Numbered from the stretch's first letter, positions 1-9,224 are shown. The stretch: 64,000 nucleotides of DNA from Bacteroidia bacterium (GCA_030654175.1 JAURXZ010000006.1:215475-279474); one strand, 5' to 3'. A program made the numbers and translations. Notes: generated from the sequence alone by a model not told the origin.

Positions 1-1428
1 ATTTCTACCGGTGATCAGGGGAAATTCAGATTGAATATAGAGTTTGATAAATCTATTTCTATCCACCAAAATAATCTCATCGCTCAAAAAATTGAAACCT
101 ATATAATCAAACAATCCGAAGTTTCAACTGTATTTAGCAATATTGGTGGACCAAGCACAGGGATTGGTAGTTTGGGTGTAGGCTCGGCCAACAAAACCGA
201 ATTTACTATTCAATTGAAAACGGCCAAAGAACGCAATGAACAACCAACAGAAAAGTTTATGCAAGAACTCCGGGAAGAACTAAAAATGAAATTTCCGGGT
301 ATAAATTATTCAATGGCTGCATTGGGTTTAATTCCAAAGTCTGCACCAATAGAAATTACATTAAGTGGAAGTAATTTGGATTTGGTAATGAAAACAGGTA
401 ACGGACTAAAATCAATTATTGAAAAAATACCGGGTTCAGACAATGTGCGTTTGTCGGTGGAACAAGGCAGTCCTGAATACAAAATAGTTCCCGACAAGGA
501 CAAGATGCAGCGCTTAGGTTTAACCACCGCTTATGTAGGCCTAAATTTAAGAACAGCACTTACAGGTAATGATGATGCAACATTGACTGAAAACGGAACA
601 GAATATCCTGTAAGGATATGGTTTGATGCTTACGATCGGCAAAACTATGAAGATGTGCAACATCTATCTATTGTTAACCCCATGGGTATGCCTGTTGAAG
701 TTTCACAATTTGCAAGCGTAGAACGGGATAATTCACCATCCTTATTAGAAAGAAAAGATCGTCAACCGGCAGTAACACTCACCTCGGATGCATTAGGCAG
801 ACCTTCAGGGACAGTTGCCGGAGATGTTGTGGCGTATGTTGATAAGCACCCTTTGCCCGAAGGCATACAAATGACCTGGGGTAGTGATATCAAAAGGCAA
901 AATGATAGTTTTGGTGCATTAGGTTCTGTATTACTTATTTCGTTTCTCCTCATCTATTTAATTATGGTGGCTCTGTATGACAGCTTCGTTTATCCTTTTG
1001 TGGTTTTATTTTCAATCCCTGTTGCTGCAATAGGTGCATTTTTAGCTTTGAATTTATCACTGAATAATATAAGCTTATTTGCTTTACTTGGTTTGATCAT
1101 GCTAATGGGCTTAGTAGTAAAAAATGCAATTTTAATTGTGGACTTTACCAACCAGCTAAAAGCAGAAGGTAAACATTTTAAGGAGGCGTTAATCATTGCC
1201 GGGAAAGGCCGTATGCGGCCCATTTTAATGACAACTATTGCTATGATAATAGGCATGTTACCCATTGCATTGGCCAAGGGGACTGCAAGTGAATGGAAAA
1301 ACGGTTTGGCCTGGGTGATTATCGGAGGGCTTTTTTCATCATTGATATTAACTGTTTATTTAGTACCAATGGTTTATTATTTAGTGGACAGATTAAAAGA
1401 AAAAATTATAAATAAAAAAAATAATTAA
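1..1428 (+). CDS. RND-family efflux permease, 3' part (5' end outside window)
   Basis: The frame is open from base 1 (ISTGDQGKFRLNIEF...), so this is the C-terminal 475 residues of a much longer inner-membrane proton-driven transporter. A TTG at 31 lies inside the conserved region and is not the start. The first ~290 residues are the second periplasmic loop; the rest carries the last five to six transmembrane helices with hallmark stretches such as LLGLIMLMGLVVKNAILIVD and GRMRPILMTT. It belongs to the AcrB/MexB-like (HAE1) branch by overall pattern; the substrate cannot be told from this part. The DUF2141 gene follows after one base, so the two are co-transcribed. Confidence 0.93.
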   Translation: MSTGDQGKFRLNIEFDKSISIHQNNLIAQKIETYIIKQSEVSTVFSNIGGPSTGIGSLGVGSANKTEFTIQLKTAKERNEQPTEKFMQELREELKMKFPGINYSMAALGLIPKSAPIEITLSGSNLDLVMKTGNGLKSIIEKIPGSDNVRLSVEQGSPEYKIVPDKDKMQRLGLTTAYVGLNLRTALTGNDDATLTENGTEYPVRIWFDAYDRQNYEDVQHLSIVNPMGMPVEVSQFASVERDNSPSLLERKDRQPAVTLTSDALGRPSGTVAGDVVAYVDKHPLPEGIQMTWGSDIKRQNDSFGALGSVLLISFLLIYLIMVALYDSFVYPFVVLFSIPVAAIGAFLALNLSLNNISLFALLGLIMLMGLVVKNAILIVDFTNQLKAEGKHFKEALIIAGKGRMRPILMTTIAMIIGMLPIALAKGTASEWKNGLAWVIIGGLFSSLILTVYLVPMVYYLVDRLKEKIINKKNN

Positions 1429-1429
1429 T

Positions 1430-1876
1430 ATGAAACAGTTAAGTTCATTCATATTGGCCGGTATAACAATATTGACATTATTTTCATTTATACAAAAAGG
1501 AGAAACATATTCTTTAACCATAGAAGTAAAAGATCTAAGAAATTCAACCGGAGCAGTTCAATTTGCTTTGTATAATAAAGATGGAACCATCCCGGATGAA
1601 GATTATAAACAATACTGTAAAATATTAAAAGGAAAAATACAAAAAGGGATCGCTAAAGTAACATTTACCAGTCTTCCGCATGGTAAGTACGCGGTAAATA
1701 TTCTCCATGACGAAAACGAAAATGGAGAAATAGACAAAGGTTTTATTTTACCAATAGAGGGAATTGGTTTTTCAAACTTTCAATCTATTGGATTTAGCAA
1801 TCGTCCAAATTTTTCAAAAGCTAGTTTTGAGTTAAAAGAAAACAAAACAATAAATGTTAAGGTGATTTATATGTGA
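1430..1876 (+). CDS. DUF2141 family exported protein
   Basis: 148 residues with a short N-terminal hydrophobic segment that looks like a signal peptide. The body matches the DUF2141 pattern: a beta-rich start (SLTIEVKDLRNSTGAVQFALYN), then FTSLPHGKYAVNILHDENENG, ending in a strand-rich tail. Function of the family is unknown; members are exported beta-sandwich-like proteins. It starts one base after the efflux permease stop and is presumably translationally coupled to it, which suggests an envelope role, but that is inference only. Confidence 0.85.
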   Translation: MKQLSSFILAGITILTLFSFIQKGETYSLTIEVKDLRNSTGAVQFALYNKDGTIPDEDYKQYCKILKGKIQKGIAKVTFTSLPHGKYAVNILHDENENGEIDKGFILPIEGIGFSNFQSIGFSNRPNFSKASFELKENKTINVKVIYM

Positions 1877-2201
1877 AGTTAAGATCTGAACAAACGAACC
1901 TTTTGATAATGAATACGTCCGAGGCAGAGCCTCGATATATCAGTGCAGTATTTGCCACAGATTACACAGATTCACACAGATAAATTTGTATTAATTTCTA
2001 AAATCTGAGGCAAAGGACTAACAACAGACTGCTTATGCACATCCCAAGGCTGAGCCTCTGGGAATTCATCAGATTAAATTAACAATTTGAGTTTTGTACC
2101 TAATATTTTATAAAAAATTAAATAAAAAATCATTACGACTTTTTTTAAATAATATTAAATATATTTATAATCGTTTAAAAAATATTTTTGACACCTTTTA
2201 A
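1877..2201. other. Intergenic stretch with two small hairpins
   Basis: No gene is visible. It holds GAGGC-AGA-GCCTC (1921-1933), a bulged stem 2043-2062 with a related core (AGGC-TGA-GCCT), and between them a 'cacagattacacaga' type sequence that looks like the debris of dispersed repeats. The last ~100 bases are very AT-rich and could hold the promoter of the next gene; I see no clear -7 element. Confidence 0.5.
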
Positions 2202-2714
2202 ATGGATTACAAACAGCAACTTCTCAAGGAACATTCCCGTGCTAATACCGATGCAATCGCAAAGGCAATAGGAAACAATGCTGTTGAATTTAAAAAAATA
2301 ATTGACATTATTTATAACGAAAAAGCCCCATTACCACAGCGTGCTTCCTGGTTATTATCAACTATAAATGATAAACATCCTGATCTGCTGCTGCCTTATA
2401 TTTCTCTTTTTATATCCAGCATAAAAAAAATAAAAATTGATGGGATCAAAAGAAATATGCTTGCTGTATTGGCTTCGAATAAGATTTCTAAAAACCTCCA
2501 GGGTAAATTAGTAAATCTCTGTTTTGATTTTTTACTTTCATCTGATGAAACAGTAGCTGTAAAAGTTTATGCTATGCAAGCCATTGCAAATATTGCCAAA
2601 CATCACCCTGAATTAGAAAACGAATTAAAAGCTGCTATTGAAGATCAATTGCCAAAAACTACTGCCGCATTTCATGCACGTGCAAAACGGGTTTTGAAGG
2701 GTTTTAGTTTTTAA
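2202..2714 (+). CDS. Cytoplasmic helical-repeat (HEAT/ARM-like) protein, unknown function
   Basis: 170 residues with no signal peptide or membrane segment. The sequence is almost entirely predicted helix in antiparallel pairs (LPQRASWLLSTINDKHPDLL; VKVYAMQAIANIAKHHPEL), the pattern of HEAT/ARM-like repeats. Such proteins usually act as binding scaffolds; no catalytic motif is visible. Its 3' end converges with the DUF1801 gene 17 bases away. The family assignment rests on pattern only. Confidence 0.7.
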   Translation: MDYKQQLLKEHSRANTDAIAKAIGNNAVEFKKIIDIIYNEKAPLPQRASWLLSTINDKHPDLLLPYISLFISSIKKIKIDGIKRNMLAVLASNKISKNLQGKLVNLCFDFLLSSDETVAVKVYAMQAIANIAKHHPELENELKAAIEDQLPKTTAAFHARAKRVLKGFSF

Positions 2715-2731
2715 TTTCCTCTGCTAAACTT

Positions 2732-3187
2732 CTATTTTTTAAAGGCACTTTCGTAAACATCGATCCATTCCTTAGGTGTCATTTTGGCTGCCAGATCGCC
2801 AATAAGCTTATAAGGTATTTGATCCATCTTTTTGAAACGCAGGCAACTTTTACCCATGTCCAATTTTGTTTTTGAATGCTTTGGGTATTCTTTTATGAAC
2901 CAATCCGATAATTTTTTATCAGCATAAACACCCATGTGATAAACAGCTATGAAATTTTTTTGTGAGGCAATACTCATAAAAGGTAAAGGTAGTTTGGGAT
3001 CACAATGGTAACCATTTGGATATAAACTATGAGGCACCACATAACCGATCATTCCGTAACTCATTACTTCAGAAAACCCCTTAGGCAGATTTTTGAGAAT
3101 AACTTTTCTTAATTCATTTATTGCTTCTTTCCTATCATCAGGAAGGCTGTCAATATAATCCTTTGGTGTGGTTGCTGATGATTTCAT
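2732..3187 (-). CDS. DUF1801 domain protein
   Basis: 151 residues. It begins with the typical DUF1801 helix (PKDYIDSLPDDRKEAINELRKVI) and contains the 'FSEVMSYGMIGYVVP' and 'MGKSCLRFKKMDQIPYKLIGDL' segments of the family (YdhG/CyaY-like fold). These are small cytoplasmic proteins of unknown role. Single gene, convergent with the helical-repeat gene. Confidence 0.85.
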   Translation of the reverse strand: MKSSATTPKDYIDSLPDDRKEAINELRKVILKNLPKGFSEVMSYGMIGYVVPHSLYPNGYHCDPKLPLPFMSIASQKNFIAVYHMGVYADKKLSDWFIKEYPKHSKTKLDMGKSCLRFKKMDQIPYKLIGDLAAKMTPKEWIDVYESAFKK

Positions 3188-3282
3188 GTTCTGCTTAGTA
3201 TTGCTTTGTTTGTTATGAGAATTTTGATGAGCCTGTTTAATTATTTATCAAATATATTTATTTTTTAGCAACAAGCATTTTT

Positions 3283-3317
3283 ACAAAAAAAAGCTCCCGA
3301 AAAAATTCCGGGAGCTT
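3283..3317 (-). terminator. Rho-independent terminator of the FKBP gene group
   Basis: A 9-bp perfect stem (AAGCTCCCG 3291-3299 with CGGGAGCTT 3309-3317). On the minus strand it is followed by eight T residues (3285-3292 read as A on plus). It lies ~55 bases beyond the stop of the gene at 3371. Confidence 0.85.
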
Positions 3318-3370
3318 TCAAAATATAAAACTGTTTTGATTAAAAAAAAACAGAGGCAGTTAAAACTGTT

Positions 3371-4555
3371 TTATTTTACTTCCACTAATTCCACATCAAA
3401 GGTCAGATCAGCCTTTTCAGGGATCATTGGCAATCTGCCTTGTTCGCCATAGGCTAAATAGTAAGGAATTATCAAACGTAATTTATCACCAACATTCATC
3501 AGTGCGATGCCTTCATCCCAACCCGGGATAACCTGTGCTTGCCCTAAAACAAATTCAAATGGTTCACCACGCTCCACGGATGAATCGAACATTTTTCCAT
3601 CCGCTAAATAACCGGTGTAGTGCACCCTAACCGTTTTGCCGGGAGCGGCTTTTACAGGGTTAGTGCTTTTTACTATTTCATAGTATTTTAAACCTGAAGC
3701 GGTTGTTTTTGCTTCTTTACCAGTAATATCAAAATGAGCTGGAACTAAAACCGGTACAACATCTAATATTTCAATATCAAAGATCAAATCGGCTTTTGGC
3801 GGAATTGCAGGGGCATGTCCCTGATCACCATAAGCTAATTGATAAGGGATATAAAACTTTACTTTATCACCTTTATGCATTAAAGCAATACCATCTTCTA
3901 AAGCCTTAATAAGTTGACCTGAACCCATTTTCACTGTAAATGGTTGTTCTCTTTCAACAGATGAGTCGAACAATTTGCCGTCCTTAAAAAAACCACTATA
4001 ATGAAGTGTAACGTTGTTTCCAACATCGGCTTTTGCAGCAGCCTTGTTTTCTTTTATCACTATGTATTTTAAACCATTTGCCATAGTAACAGTATCTTTT
4101 CCTTTCACATCCCATGCTTGCGGACTTTCAACTATATTCAACAATTCAACATCAAAAATGAGCGTTGAGTTGGCCGGTATTGCACCTGATTGTCTGTCAC
4201 CATAACCTAATTCAGGACCAAATTTGATTGTTGCTTTATCGCCAACCTCTAAAAGGAGAAATGCTTCATCCCAACCTTTAATTACCTGACCTGCACCAAG
4301 TTTAAAAGAAAATGGTGCACCACGATTTACTGAACTATCAAAAACGGTATCATTAGTAAACTTTCCGGTATAATGAACAAATACTTTATCCCCAACCTTT
4401 GGTTTCTTTCCTTTTCCTTTTTCTTTAATTGTATACTCCAAACCTGATGCGGTTTTCATAGTTTTTGGATTAGTAATTTTCTGACTTTTTCCTTTTTCCT
4501 GTGCATTAACAGCAACAGCAGTTAACGCTAAAATAATGATTGCTACTTTTTTCAT
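3371..4555 (-). CDS. Secreted protein with three FKBP-type prolyl isomerase domains
   Basis: 394 residues: signal peptide ending near VNAQ (residue 19), then three FKBP domains at about 37-141, 158-265 and 286-393. Each has VHYTG or LHYSG, FDSSV and a tyrosine-glycine loop (LGYGD, LAYGD, LAYGE). Domains 1 and 3 keep the pocket tryptophan (VIKGWDE, VIPGWDE). Domain 2 has LIKALED instead, so it may be a weak isomerase or a binding module. It should act in the periplasm or outside the cell as a folding catalyst. Last gene of a four-gene FKBP series, 22 bases after the lipoprotein gene upstream, with a strong terminator after it. Confidence 0.93.
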   Translation of the reverse strand: MKKVAIIILALTAVAVNAQEKGKSQKITNPKTMKTASGLEYTIKEKGKGKKPKVGDKVFVHYTGKFTNDTVFDSSVNRGAPFSFKLGAGQVIKGWDEAFLLLEVGDKATIKFGPELGYGDRQSGAIPANSTLIFDVELLNIVESPQAWDVKGKDTVTMANGLKYIVIKENKAAAKADVGNNVTLHYSGFFKDGKLFDSSVEREQPFTVKMGSGQLIKALEDGIALMHKGDKVKFYIPYQLAYGDQGHAPAIPPKADLIFDIEILDVVPVLVPAHFDITGKEAKTTASGLKYYEIVKSTNPVKAAPGKTVRVHYTGYLADGKMFDSSVERGEPFEFVLGQAQVIPGWDEGIALMNVGDKLRLIIPYYLAYGEQGRLPMIPEKADLTFDVELVEVK

Positions 4556-4577
4556 AATTCAGTATTGAAATTTGAGT

Positions 4578-5537
4578 TTATTGAGCCGGAGTAAAACTTA
4601 CTAATTCCACATCAAATACCAATGGAGAATAAGGAGGAATCGGTCCTGCTCCCTGCTCACCATATCCTATTGCAGATGGGATAAGTAATTGCCCTTTTGC
4701 ACCGGCACTCATTAAAGAAATACCTTCATCCCATCCCGGAATAACCTGTCCCTGACCTAAAGGAAATTCGATAGGTTCATACGTTCTTCTTTCGTCATAC
4801 ACTCCGGCTTGTTTTGCAACAGCTTCATCACTTGTATCAAAAACACTGCCATCAAGTAAGCGTCCTGTATAATTTACTTTAACTTTACTTCCTGTAGCAG
4901 GTTTAGGGCCTTTTCCTTTTGTAATTTCAATATAATACAAACCGGTAGCTGTAGGTTTAGCAGTAATTTTATTCGTTTCTAAATAGTTGGCAAATGCTTT
5001 TGGTTCTTCATTTTTACGAAGTTCAGCCATTGCTTTTTGCTCTTCCATTTTTTGATTGCGTTCTTTATCAGCATCTGCTTTTGCAGTGATCTTTTCAAGT
5101 TTTACCTCAAAATTTAACATACTGCCTTTTTCAATATAAGGTGGAAGAGTTTTAGCTCTAAAGGTTTTAGTGTAAACAGAATCTGCGCTGATCATAAAAC
5201 TTGCGCTATCCCCCACCGACATCATTGATAAAGCATCTTCAAAACTTCCTTTAAATGTTGATTTAGTTAAAGGGAATTCGATAAAAATAGTACCATTCGG
5301 GTTCTTGTCTTTTGAATCAAATAACACTGAGTCTTTGCTGTTCTTGTATGCCAAAACCAATTTAACTATATCTCCTTCTTTAGGCTTCACACCACTTTCA
5401 TCTTGCTTATAAAATTTAGAATAAACACCGTTTTCTTCCATTTCATAACCCGGGTAAGGTGATTTATTACAAGCTGAAATTACAAGCACAGCTCCAAGAG
5501 TGGCAAAGGCGATTTTTTTAGAAAATTGATTTTTCAT
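4578..5537 (-). CDS. FKBP-type prolyl isomerase lipoprotein, GldI-like
   Basis: 319 residues. The N-terminus is a lipoprotein signal with lipobox VISAC (Cys23). Residues ~35-155 form a degenerate FKBP-like domain without the pocket residues. A charged helical linker (KERNQKMEEQKAMAELRKNEE) follows, and a canonical FKBP domain fills ~195-317 (VNYTGRLLDGSVFDTS, VIPGWDEG, AIGYGEQG). The architecture resembles the gliding-motility isomerase lipoprotein GldI. Gliding itself cannot be inferred; T9SS cargo elsewhere in the window makes a role in surface-protein folding plausible. Confidence 0.88.
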   Translation of the reverse strand: MKNQFSKKIAFATLGAVLVISACNKSPYPGYEMEENGVYSKFYKQDESGVKPKEGDIVKLVLAYKNSKDSVLFDSKDKNPNGTIFIEFPLTKSTFKGSFEDALSMMSVGDSASFMISADSVYTKTFRAKTLPPYIEKGSMLNFEVKLEKITAKADADKERNQKMEEQKAMAELRKNEEPKAFANYLETNKITAKPTATGLYYIEITKGKGPKPATGSKVKVNYTGRLLDGSVFDTSDEAVAKQAGVYDERRTYEPIEFPLGQGQVIPGWDEGISLMSAGAKGQLLIPSAIGYGEQGAGPIPPYSPLVFDVELVSFTPAQ

Positions 5538-5597
5538 CTTATTTTTTTGTGAATTTTATTTATTTAAGTTTATTATTTATTCAATTTTATTCAAATG

Positions 5598-5605
5598 CAA
5601 ATATA
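5598..5605 (-). promoter_or_regulatory. -7 promoter element upstream of the GldI-like gene
   Basis: Read on the minus strand this is TATATTTG, a perfect match to the Bacteroidota -7 consensus TAnnTTTG, about 60 bases before the start at 5537. No good TTTG -33 element lies at the usual distance. Confidence 0.5.
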
Positions 5606-5632
5606 AAAACATCCTTCAAAAGAAGAAGAACA

Positions 5633-6532
5633 CTAATTGTTATGTTTTGTTAAATTCAACAGTTCAATTTCGTATATAACTGTTGAGTAAGCAGGCACAA
5701 TATTGGTTGAAGAACCTGTTTCCCCAAAAGCAAGGCGCGAAGGTATAATAAATTTTGTTTTGGCACCTTCATTCATTAAACTTATTGCAGTTTTAAAACC
5801 ATTTATTACCTGCCCATCCTCACCAAAATTAAATTCCAAAGGCTGTCCGCGTTCATAAGTAGATTCAAATTTTTTTCCATTTAAAAAATAACCGATATAG
5901 TGTATTTTTACCATATCTCCGTATTTTACATATTCGCCAACGCCTTGTTTTACAGGCAAGTAATACATACCATTATTGATCTGATAAAATTGAGTTTGAT
6001 TGGTATCCAGGTAGATCTTAAGCTTGCGTGATTCTTCAATATCACGGTCCTCAACAATAACCTTATATTTCTCCAGTTCAGCTAAATATTCCTCCCGGGT
6101 AAGGATACTCTGCAATTTTACATCCATTTTTACCATGCTTCCCGGTTCCAGAAACAATGGTAGTTCGGAATTGAAAAATTTTTCAAATAGAGAATCTGAG
6201 CTAACAATAAAGGAATTACTATCTCCGGCATTCATGGAAGTTAAACCTTCTTCAAAACTGCCTTCAAAAGATGAACGGTTGAAAGGTAAAATAACCATTC
6301 CTGTTTCATTACAATAATACGAATCCAAAAAAACAGAATCTTTGATGGTTTTATAGGTAATTTTTAATTGCAGGAAATCACCGGGTGCAGGTTTTCTTTT
6401 TCCATCCCCTATTGCTTGCAATTTATAATAAAGTCCGGAATCGGACCGGGTGTATCCTTTATATGGGGAATTATTCCAACAAGAACTTAACAATGAAGTA
6501 ATAAAGAGTGCAACTAAAACATTAATTTTCAT
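5633..6532 (-). CDS. Second GldI-like FKBP lipoprotein
   Basis: 299 residues with lipobox LLSSC (Cys18) followed by WNNSPYKGY, matching the start of the mature neighbour (NKSPYPGY). It has the same two-domain plan: degenerate FKBP-like domain, helical linker (LAELEKYKVIVEDRDIEE), then FKBP at ~195-295. The C-terminal domain has lost the usual WDEG tryptophan (QVINGFKTAISLMNEGAK), so catalysis is doubtful. It is a diverged paralogue of the downstream gene, 95 bases away. Confidence 0.88.
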   Translation of the reverse strand: MKINVLVALFITSLLSSCWNNSPYKGYTRSDSGLYYKLQAIGDGKRKPAPGDFLQLKITYKTIKDSVFLDSYYCNETGMVILPFNRSSFEGSFEEGLTSMNAGDSNSFIVSSDSLFEKFFNSELPLFLEPGSMVKMDVKLQSILTREEYLAELEKYKVIVEDRDIEESRKLKIYLDTNQTQFYQINNGMYYLPVKQGVGEYVKYGDMVKIHYIGYFLNGKKFESTYERGQPLEFNFGEDGQVINGFKTAISLMNEGAKTKFIIPSRLAFGETGSSTNIVPAYSTVIYEIELLNLTKHNN

Positions 6533-6560
6533 AGTAATTTAAAATAATTTCACAATTGGG

Positions 6561-6653
6561 CAATTTTGCTGTAGGCAATTCAAAAACTAATTTTCAATTG
6601 ACCAATTAATCTATAGGCTATAAGTAACTTTTAAATTGCCTACTGCAAAATTG
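6561..6653. repeat. Inverted repeat between FKBP genes
   Basis: Two 20-bp arms (6561-6580 and 6634-6653) pair with one mismatch; part of the right arm (aattgcctact) recurs at 6666. The hairpin sits between two minus-strand FKBP genes and could be a terminator or mRNA-stabilising structure. Confidence 0.65.
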
Positions 6654-6679
6654 TAAAATTAAAAAAATTGCCTACTATA

Positions 6680-7330
6680 TTAACGAATAGATAGTAATTC
6701 AATATCATAAATAACTGAAGATTTTGGAGGAATTTTGCTATCATCCCCCATTAATCCATGCGCTAAATGGGATGGCAAAATAAACTTCGCTTTATCACCA
6801 ACATGCAAAAGTTGAATACCTTCATGTAGTCCGGTCTCCACATTATCCCTGCCGATCAAAAAAACTTTGGCGCCTGTAGAATCAGATGAGTAACAGAGTG
6901 TACCATCAAGCAGGCTGATCTTATAATTCACCTTGGCATATTTTTCAACAACCGCGGCCTCACCTTTACCTTTATTTATGATCATGTAACGCAAGCCAGT
7001 GCCTGTGGTGGTCATATCCCAGCCATGGTGTTTCACATAATTATTAATTTCATCACTTTCCTGCTTCACATACATTTTGTTGGCAACAATCAATTTATCC
7101 TGAAAATCTTTGCTCTGCAGATTTGTGTTTTTTGTTGTTTTTTTATGCCCGTCACTGCAAGATTGGAATACAGAAACAGAAACTAAAAAAAACAAACTTA
7201 ACACAGCGTTAAAAAGTTTTGTCCCTTTCTTAACTGCCTTAGGGCATTCTTTCTTTACCGGAATAGGTTTCAGATCAGAATTAAAGGATGGGAATAGATA
7301 GTTAAACAACATTTTAATGTAACCGATCAT
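6680..7330 (-). CDS. Single-domain FKBP isomerase lipoprotein
   Basis: 216 residues. A hydrophobic segment (AVLSLFFLVSVSVF) ends in the lipobox-like FQSC (about residue 58), followed by a Ser/Lys/Thr-rich linker and one FKBP domain (~110-215: YAKVNYKISLLDGTLCYSS, GLHEGIQLLHVGDKAKF, LAHGLMGDD, IPPKSSVIYDIELL). The ~40 residues before the signal are unusually long, so translation may start downstream of 7330; no clear alternative was found. It is the first of the four consecutive FKBP genes and follows the phosphoesterase gene by 49 bases. Confidence 0.85.
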   Translation of the reverse strand: MIGYIKMLFNYLFPSFNSDLKPIPVKKECPKAVKKGTKLFNAVLSLFFLVSVSVFQSCSDGHKKTTKNTNLQSKDFQDKLIVANKMYVKQESDEINNYVKHHGWDMTTTGTGLRYMIINKGKGEAAVVEKYAKVNYKISLLDGTLCYSSDSTGAKVFLIGRDNVETGLHEGIQLLHVGDKAKFILPSHLAHGLMGDDSKIPPKSSVIYDIELLSIR

Positions 7331-7379
7331 CAGAATTAATAATTTTTTATTTTTTGTGCTTCTAAAAGGCTGAATTAAC

Positions 7380-8450
7380 TCAAACCTTCTTTTTGGCTGC
7401 TTTGGTAATGCCCTTTTTTTTCAAAGCAGGAGATGTTGCAGGATGAAGTTCTTTCTTATAGCCTGCTAATAAAGAAACGAATTTAATAATTGTTTCATCC
7501 AATGATATTTCGCTCATGCCGCCAGCTGCATTAGCATGGCCGCCACCACTAAAATGTTTGCGTGAAAATAAGTTCACATTGAAATCACCTTTCGATCGAA
7601 AAGACGTTTTTATTATACCATCGCGTTCAACAAAAAAAGCTGCAAAACGTATTCCTGCAATAGAAAGCGCATAATTGACTACACCCTCGGTATCGCCTTT
7701 TTTATAATTAAAGCGTTTCAATTCATCTTCTTGTAAAGTAAAAAATGCTGTTCCGTATTCTTTTAAAACTGTTAGTTTTTCAGCAAGGCAATATCCCAAT
7801 AATCTCAATTTATCTTCTGTATTGTCATCATAAATACGATTGTGTATTTCTGAATTTTCAGCCCCGGCATCTATTAATTCGGCAATTATGCGGTGCGTTT
7901 TGGGAGTAGTAGATGGAAACCGGAAAGATCCTGTATCCGTCATTATCCCGGTATATAAACAGTTGGAAATGTTTTTATTTATTAATTTTTTATCACCCAT
8001 TAACTCAATAAAATCATGGATCAATTCACAGGTAGAACAGGCTTTTATATCATGAAGCATAAAATCTGCAAAATCTTCAGGTTGCAAATGATGATCGATG
8101 ATACACTTTTTCGCCTTCGATTTTCCAACTTCATCACCTAAGGCATCAATACGCTTAAGGGAATTAAAATCCAGACAAAAAATAATGTGTGCTTTCGCAA
8201 CCGCAACTTTAGCTTCTTTGGCTTTAGTTGAAAAATTTATCACATTTTTATTGCCGGGCAACCAATATAAAAAGGAAGGGTAATCATTAGGCGTGATTAC
8301 GGTCACTTTATGTTTTTTTTGACTCAAATAGTTATACAAACCTAAAGATGAGCCCATTGCGTCACCATCTGGCGACCAATGTGTAACAATAACTACGTTT
8401 TTAGGCTTACTTAAAAGCTCTTTTATTTCTTTAACCTGATTTGCGTTCAA
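7380..8450 (-). CDS. DHH/DHHA1 phosphoesterase, NrnA-like (oligoribonuclease / pAp phosphatase)
   Basis: 356 residues. The N-terminal DHH domain shows VVIVTHWSPDGDAMGSSLG, a metal-binding aspartate in FCLDFN, and the signature CIIDHH; the C-terminal DHHA1 domain ends with GGGHANAAGG. NrnA-type enzymes degrade very short RNAs and dephosphorylate 3'-phosphoadenosine 5'-phosphate, in the cytoplasm. The only start codon upstream of the conserved domain is TTG at 8450; no ATG or GTG lies before VVIVTHW. A Lys/Ala-rich tail closes the protein. Confidence 0.9.
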   Translation of the reverse strand: MNANQVKEIKELLSKPKNVVIVTHWSPDGDAMGSSLGLYNYLSQKKHKVTVITPNDYPSFLYWLPGNKNVINFSTKAKEAKVAVAKAHIIFCLDFNSLKRIDALGDEVGKSKAKKCIIDHHLQPEDFADFMLHDIKACSTCELIHDFIELMGDKKLINKNISNCLYTGIMTDTGSFRFPSTTPKTHRIIAELIDAGAENSEIHNRIYDDNTEDKLRLLGYCLAEKLTVLKEYGTAFFTLQEDELKRFNYKKGDTEGVVNYALSIAGIRFAAFFVERDGIIKTSFRSKGDFNVNLFSRKHFSGGGHANAAGGMSEISLDETIIKFVSLLAGYKKELHPATSPALKKKGITKAAKKKV

Positions 8451-8520
8451 TTGTGATATTGTTTGATTAAGCTACAAATTTACGATTTTTAACCGGCTTT
8501 TTGCATCATTTTTAAATCCT

Positions 8521-8616
8521 TTGGGCGTTCCCCTTTCTTAAAAAAGAAAGGGGCGGGCTTTCCGCTTCAATCTTTTTGTGAAATACAAAAAGGATTTACG
8601 CTGCAATCCCTAACGC
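8521..8616. repeat. Two-hairpin dispersed element, copy 1
   Basis: Hairpin 1 pairs CCCCTTTCTT (8530-8539) with AAGAAAGGGG (8544-8553). Hairpin 2 pairs CTTTTTGT (8572-8579) with ACAAAAAG (8585-8592). Conserved flanks are GGGCGTTC, GCGGGCTTTCC, CTTCAATC, AGGATTTACG and GCAATCCCTAACGC. A copy in opposite orientation lies at 32921-33013. Confidence 0.85.
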
Positions 8617-8650
8617 AGCGAACCATGAAATAACTAAATAATTCCCTAAA

Positions 8651-8682
8651 CTTGAGATACTGAGTATATTTTTCTAATTTCG
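8651..8682 (+). promoter_or_regulatory. Promoter of ndk
   Basis: -7 element TAATTTCG at 8675-8682 and a -33-like CTTG at 8651-8654, 20 bases apart. Transcription would start near 8689, about 30 bases before the ndk start codon. Confidence 0.6.
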
Positions 8683-8718
8683 CAGCCTCAAAATAATAAT
8701 TAATACTTATAAAACAAA

Positions 8719-9138
8719 ATGGCAACAAACAGAACTTTTACAATGCTTAAGCCTGATGCTGTATCGAATGGATACATTGGCGGAATTTTAAAAATGATCA
8801 ATGATGCAGGTTTCCGCATCGTTGCAATGAAATATACAAAACTTGCAGCAGAAACAGCGGGAGCATTTTATGAAGTACACAAAGAGCGCCCTTTTTATGG
8901 TGAATTGGTATCTTATATGTCGTCAGGTCCTATTGTTGCAGTTATTCTTGAAAAAGAAAATGCAATTGCTGATTTCAGAACATTAATTGGTGCTACAGAT
9001 CCAACAAAAGCAGATGCTGGAACAATTCGTAAAATTTATGCAAAATCTATTGCTGCTAATGCAGTTCATGGTTCCGACAGCGATGAAAATGCTCAAATTG
9101 AGGGTGATTTCTTTTTCTCGAAATTAGAACGATTCTAA
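8719..9138 (+). CDS. ndk: Nucleoside diphosphate kinase
   Basis: 139 residues, normal length. It transfers the gamma phosphate of ATP to nucleoside diphosphates through a phosphohistidine; His117 in the signature NAVHGSDS is that residue. The N-terminus FTMLKPDAV and the [15 protein letters not shown] segment are typical. Monocistronic, with its own promoter, and convergent with pheT across a shared terminator. Confidence 0.97.
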   Translation: MATNRTFTMLKPDAVSNGYIGGILKMINDAGFRIVAMKYTKLAAETAGAFYEVHKERPFYGELVSYMSSGPIVAVILEKENAIADFRTLIGATDPTKADAGTIRKIYAKSIAANAVHGSDSDENAQIEGDFFFSKLERF

Positions 9139-9142
9139 AACA

Positions 9143-9220
9143 GTTTTAAAGTTTAAAGTTTAAAAGTTTAAAGTTCTGTGTAATGCTAACTTAAAATTTT
9201 TAAACTTTAAACTTTAAACT
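9143..9220. terminator. Bidirectional terminator-like inverted repeat between ndk and pheT
   Basis: The left arm is built of repeated GTTTAAA units (9150-9174) and the right arm of TTTAAAC units (9197-9219), giving a long AU-only stem. It occupies nearly the whole gap between the two convergent genes. Confidence 0.7.
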
Positions 9221-9224
9221 ATTT

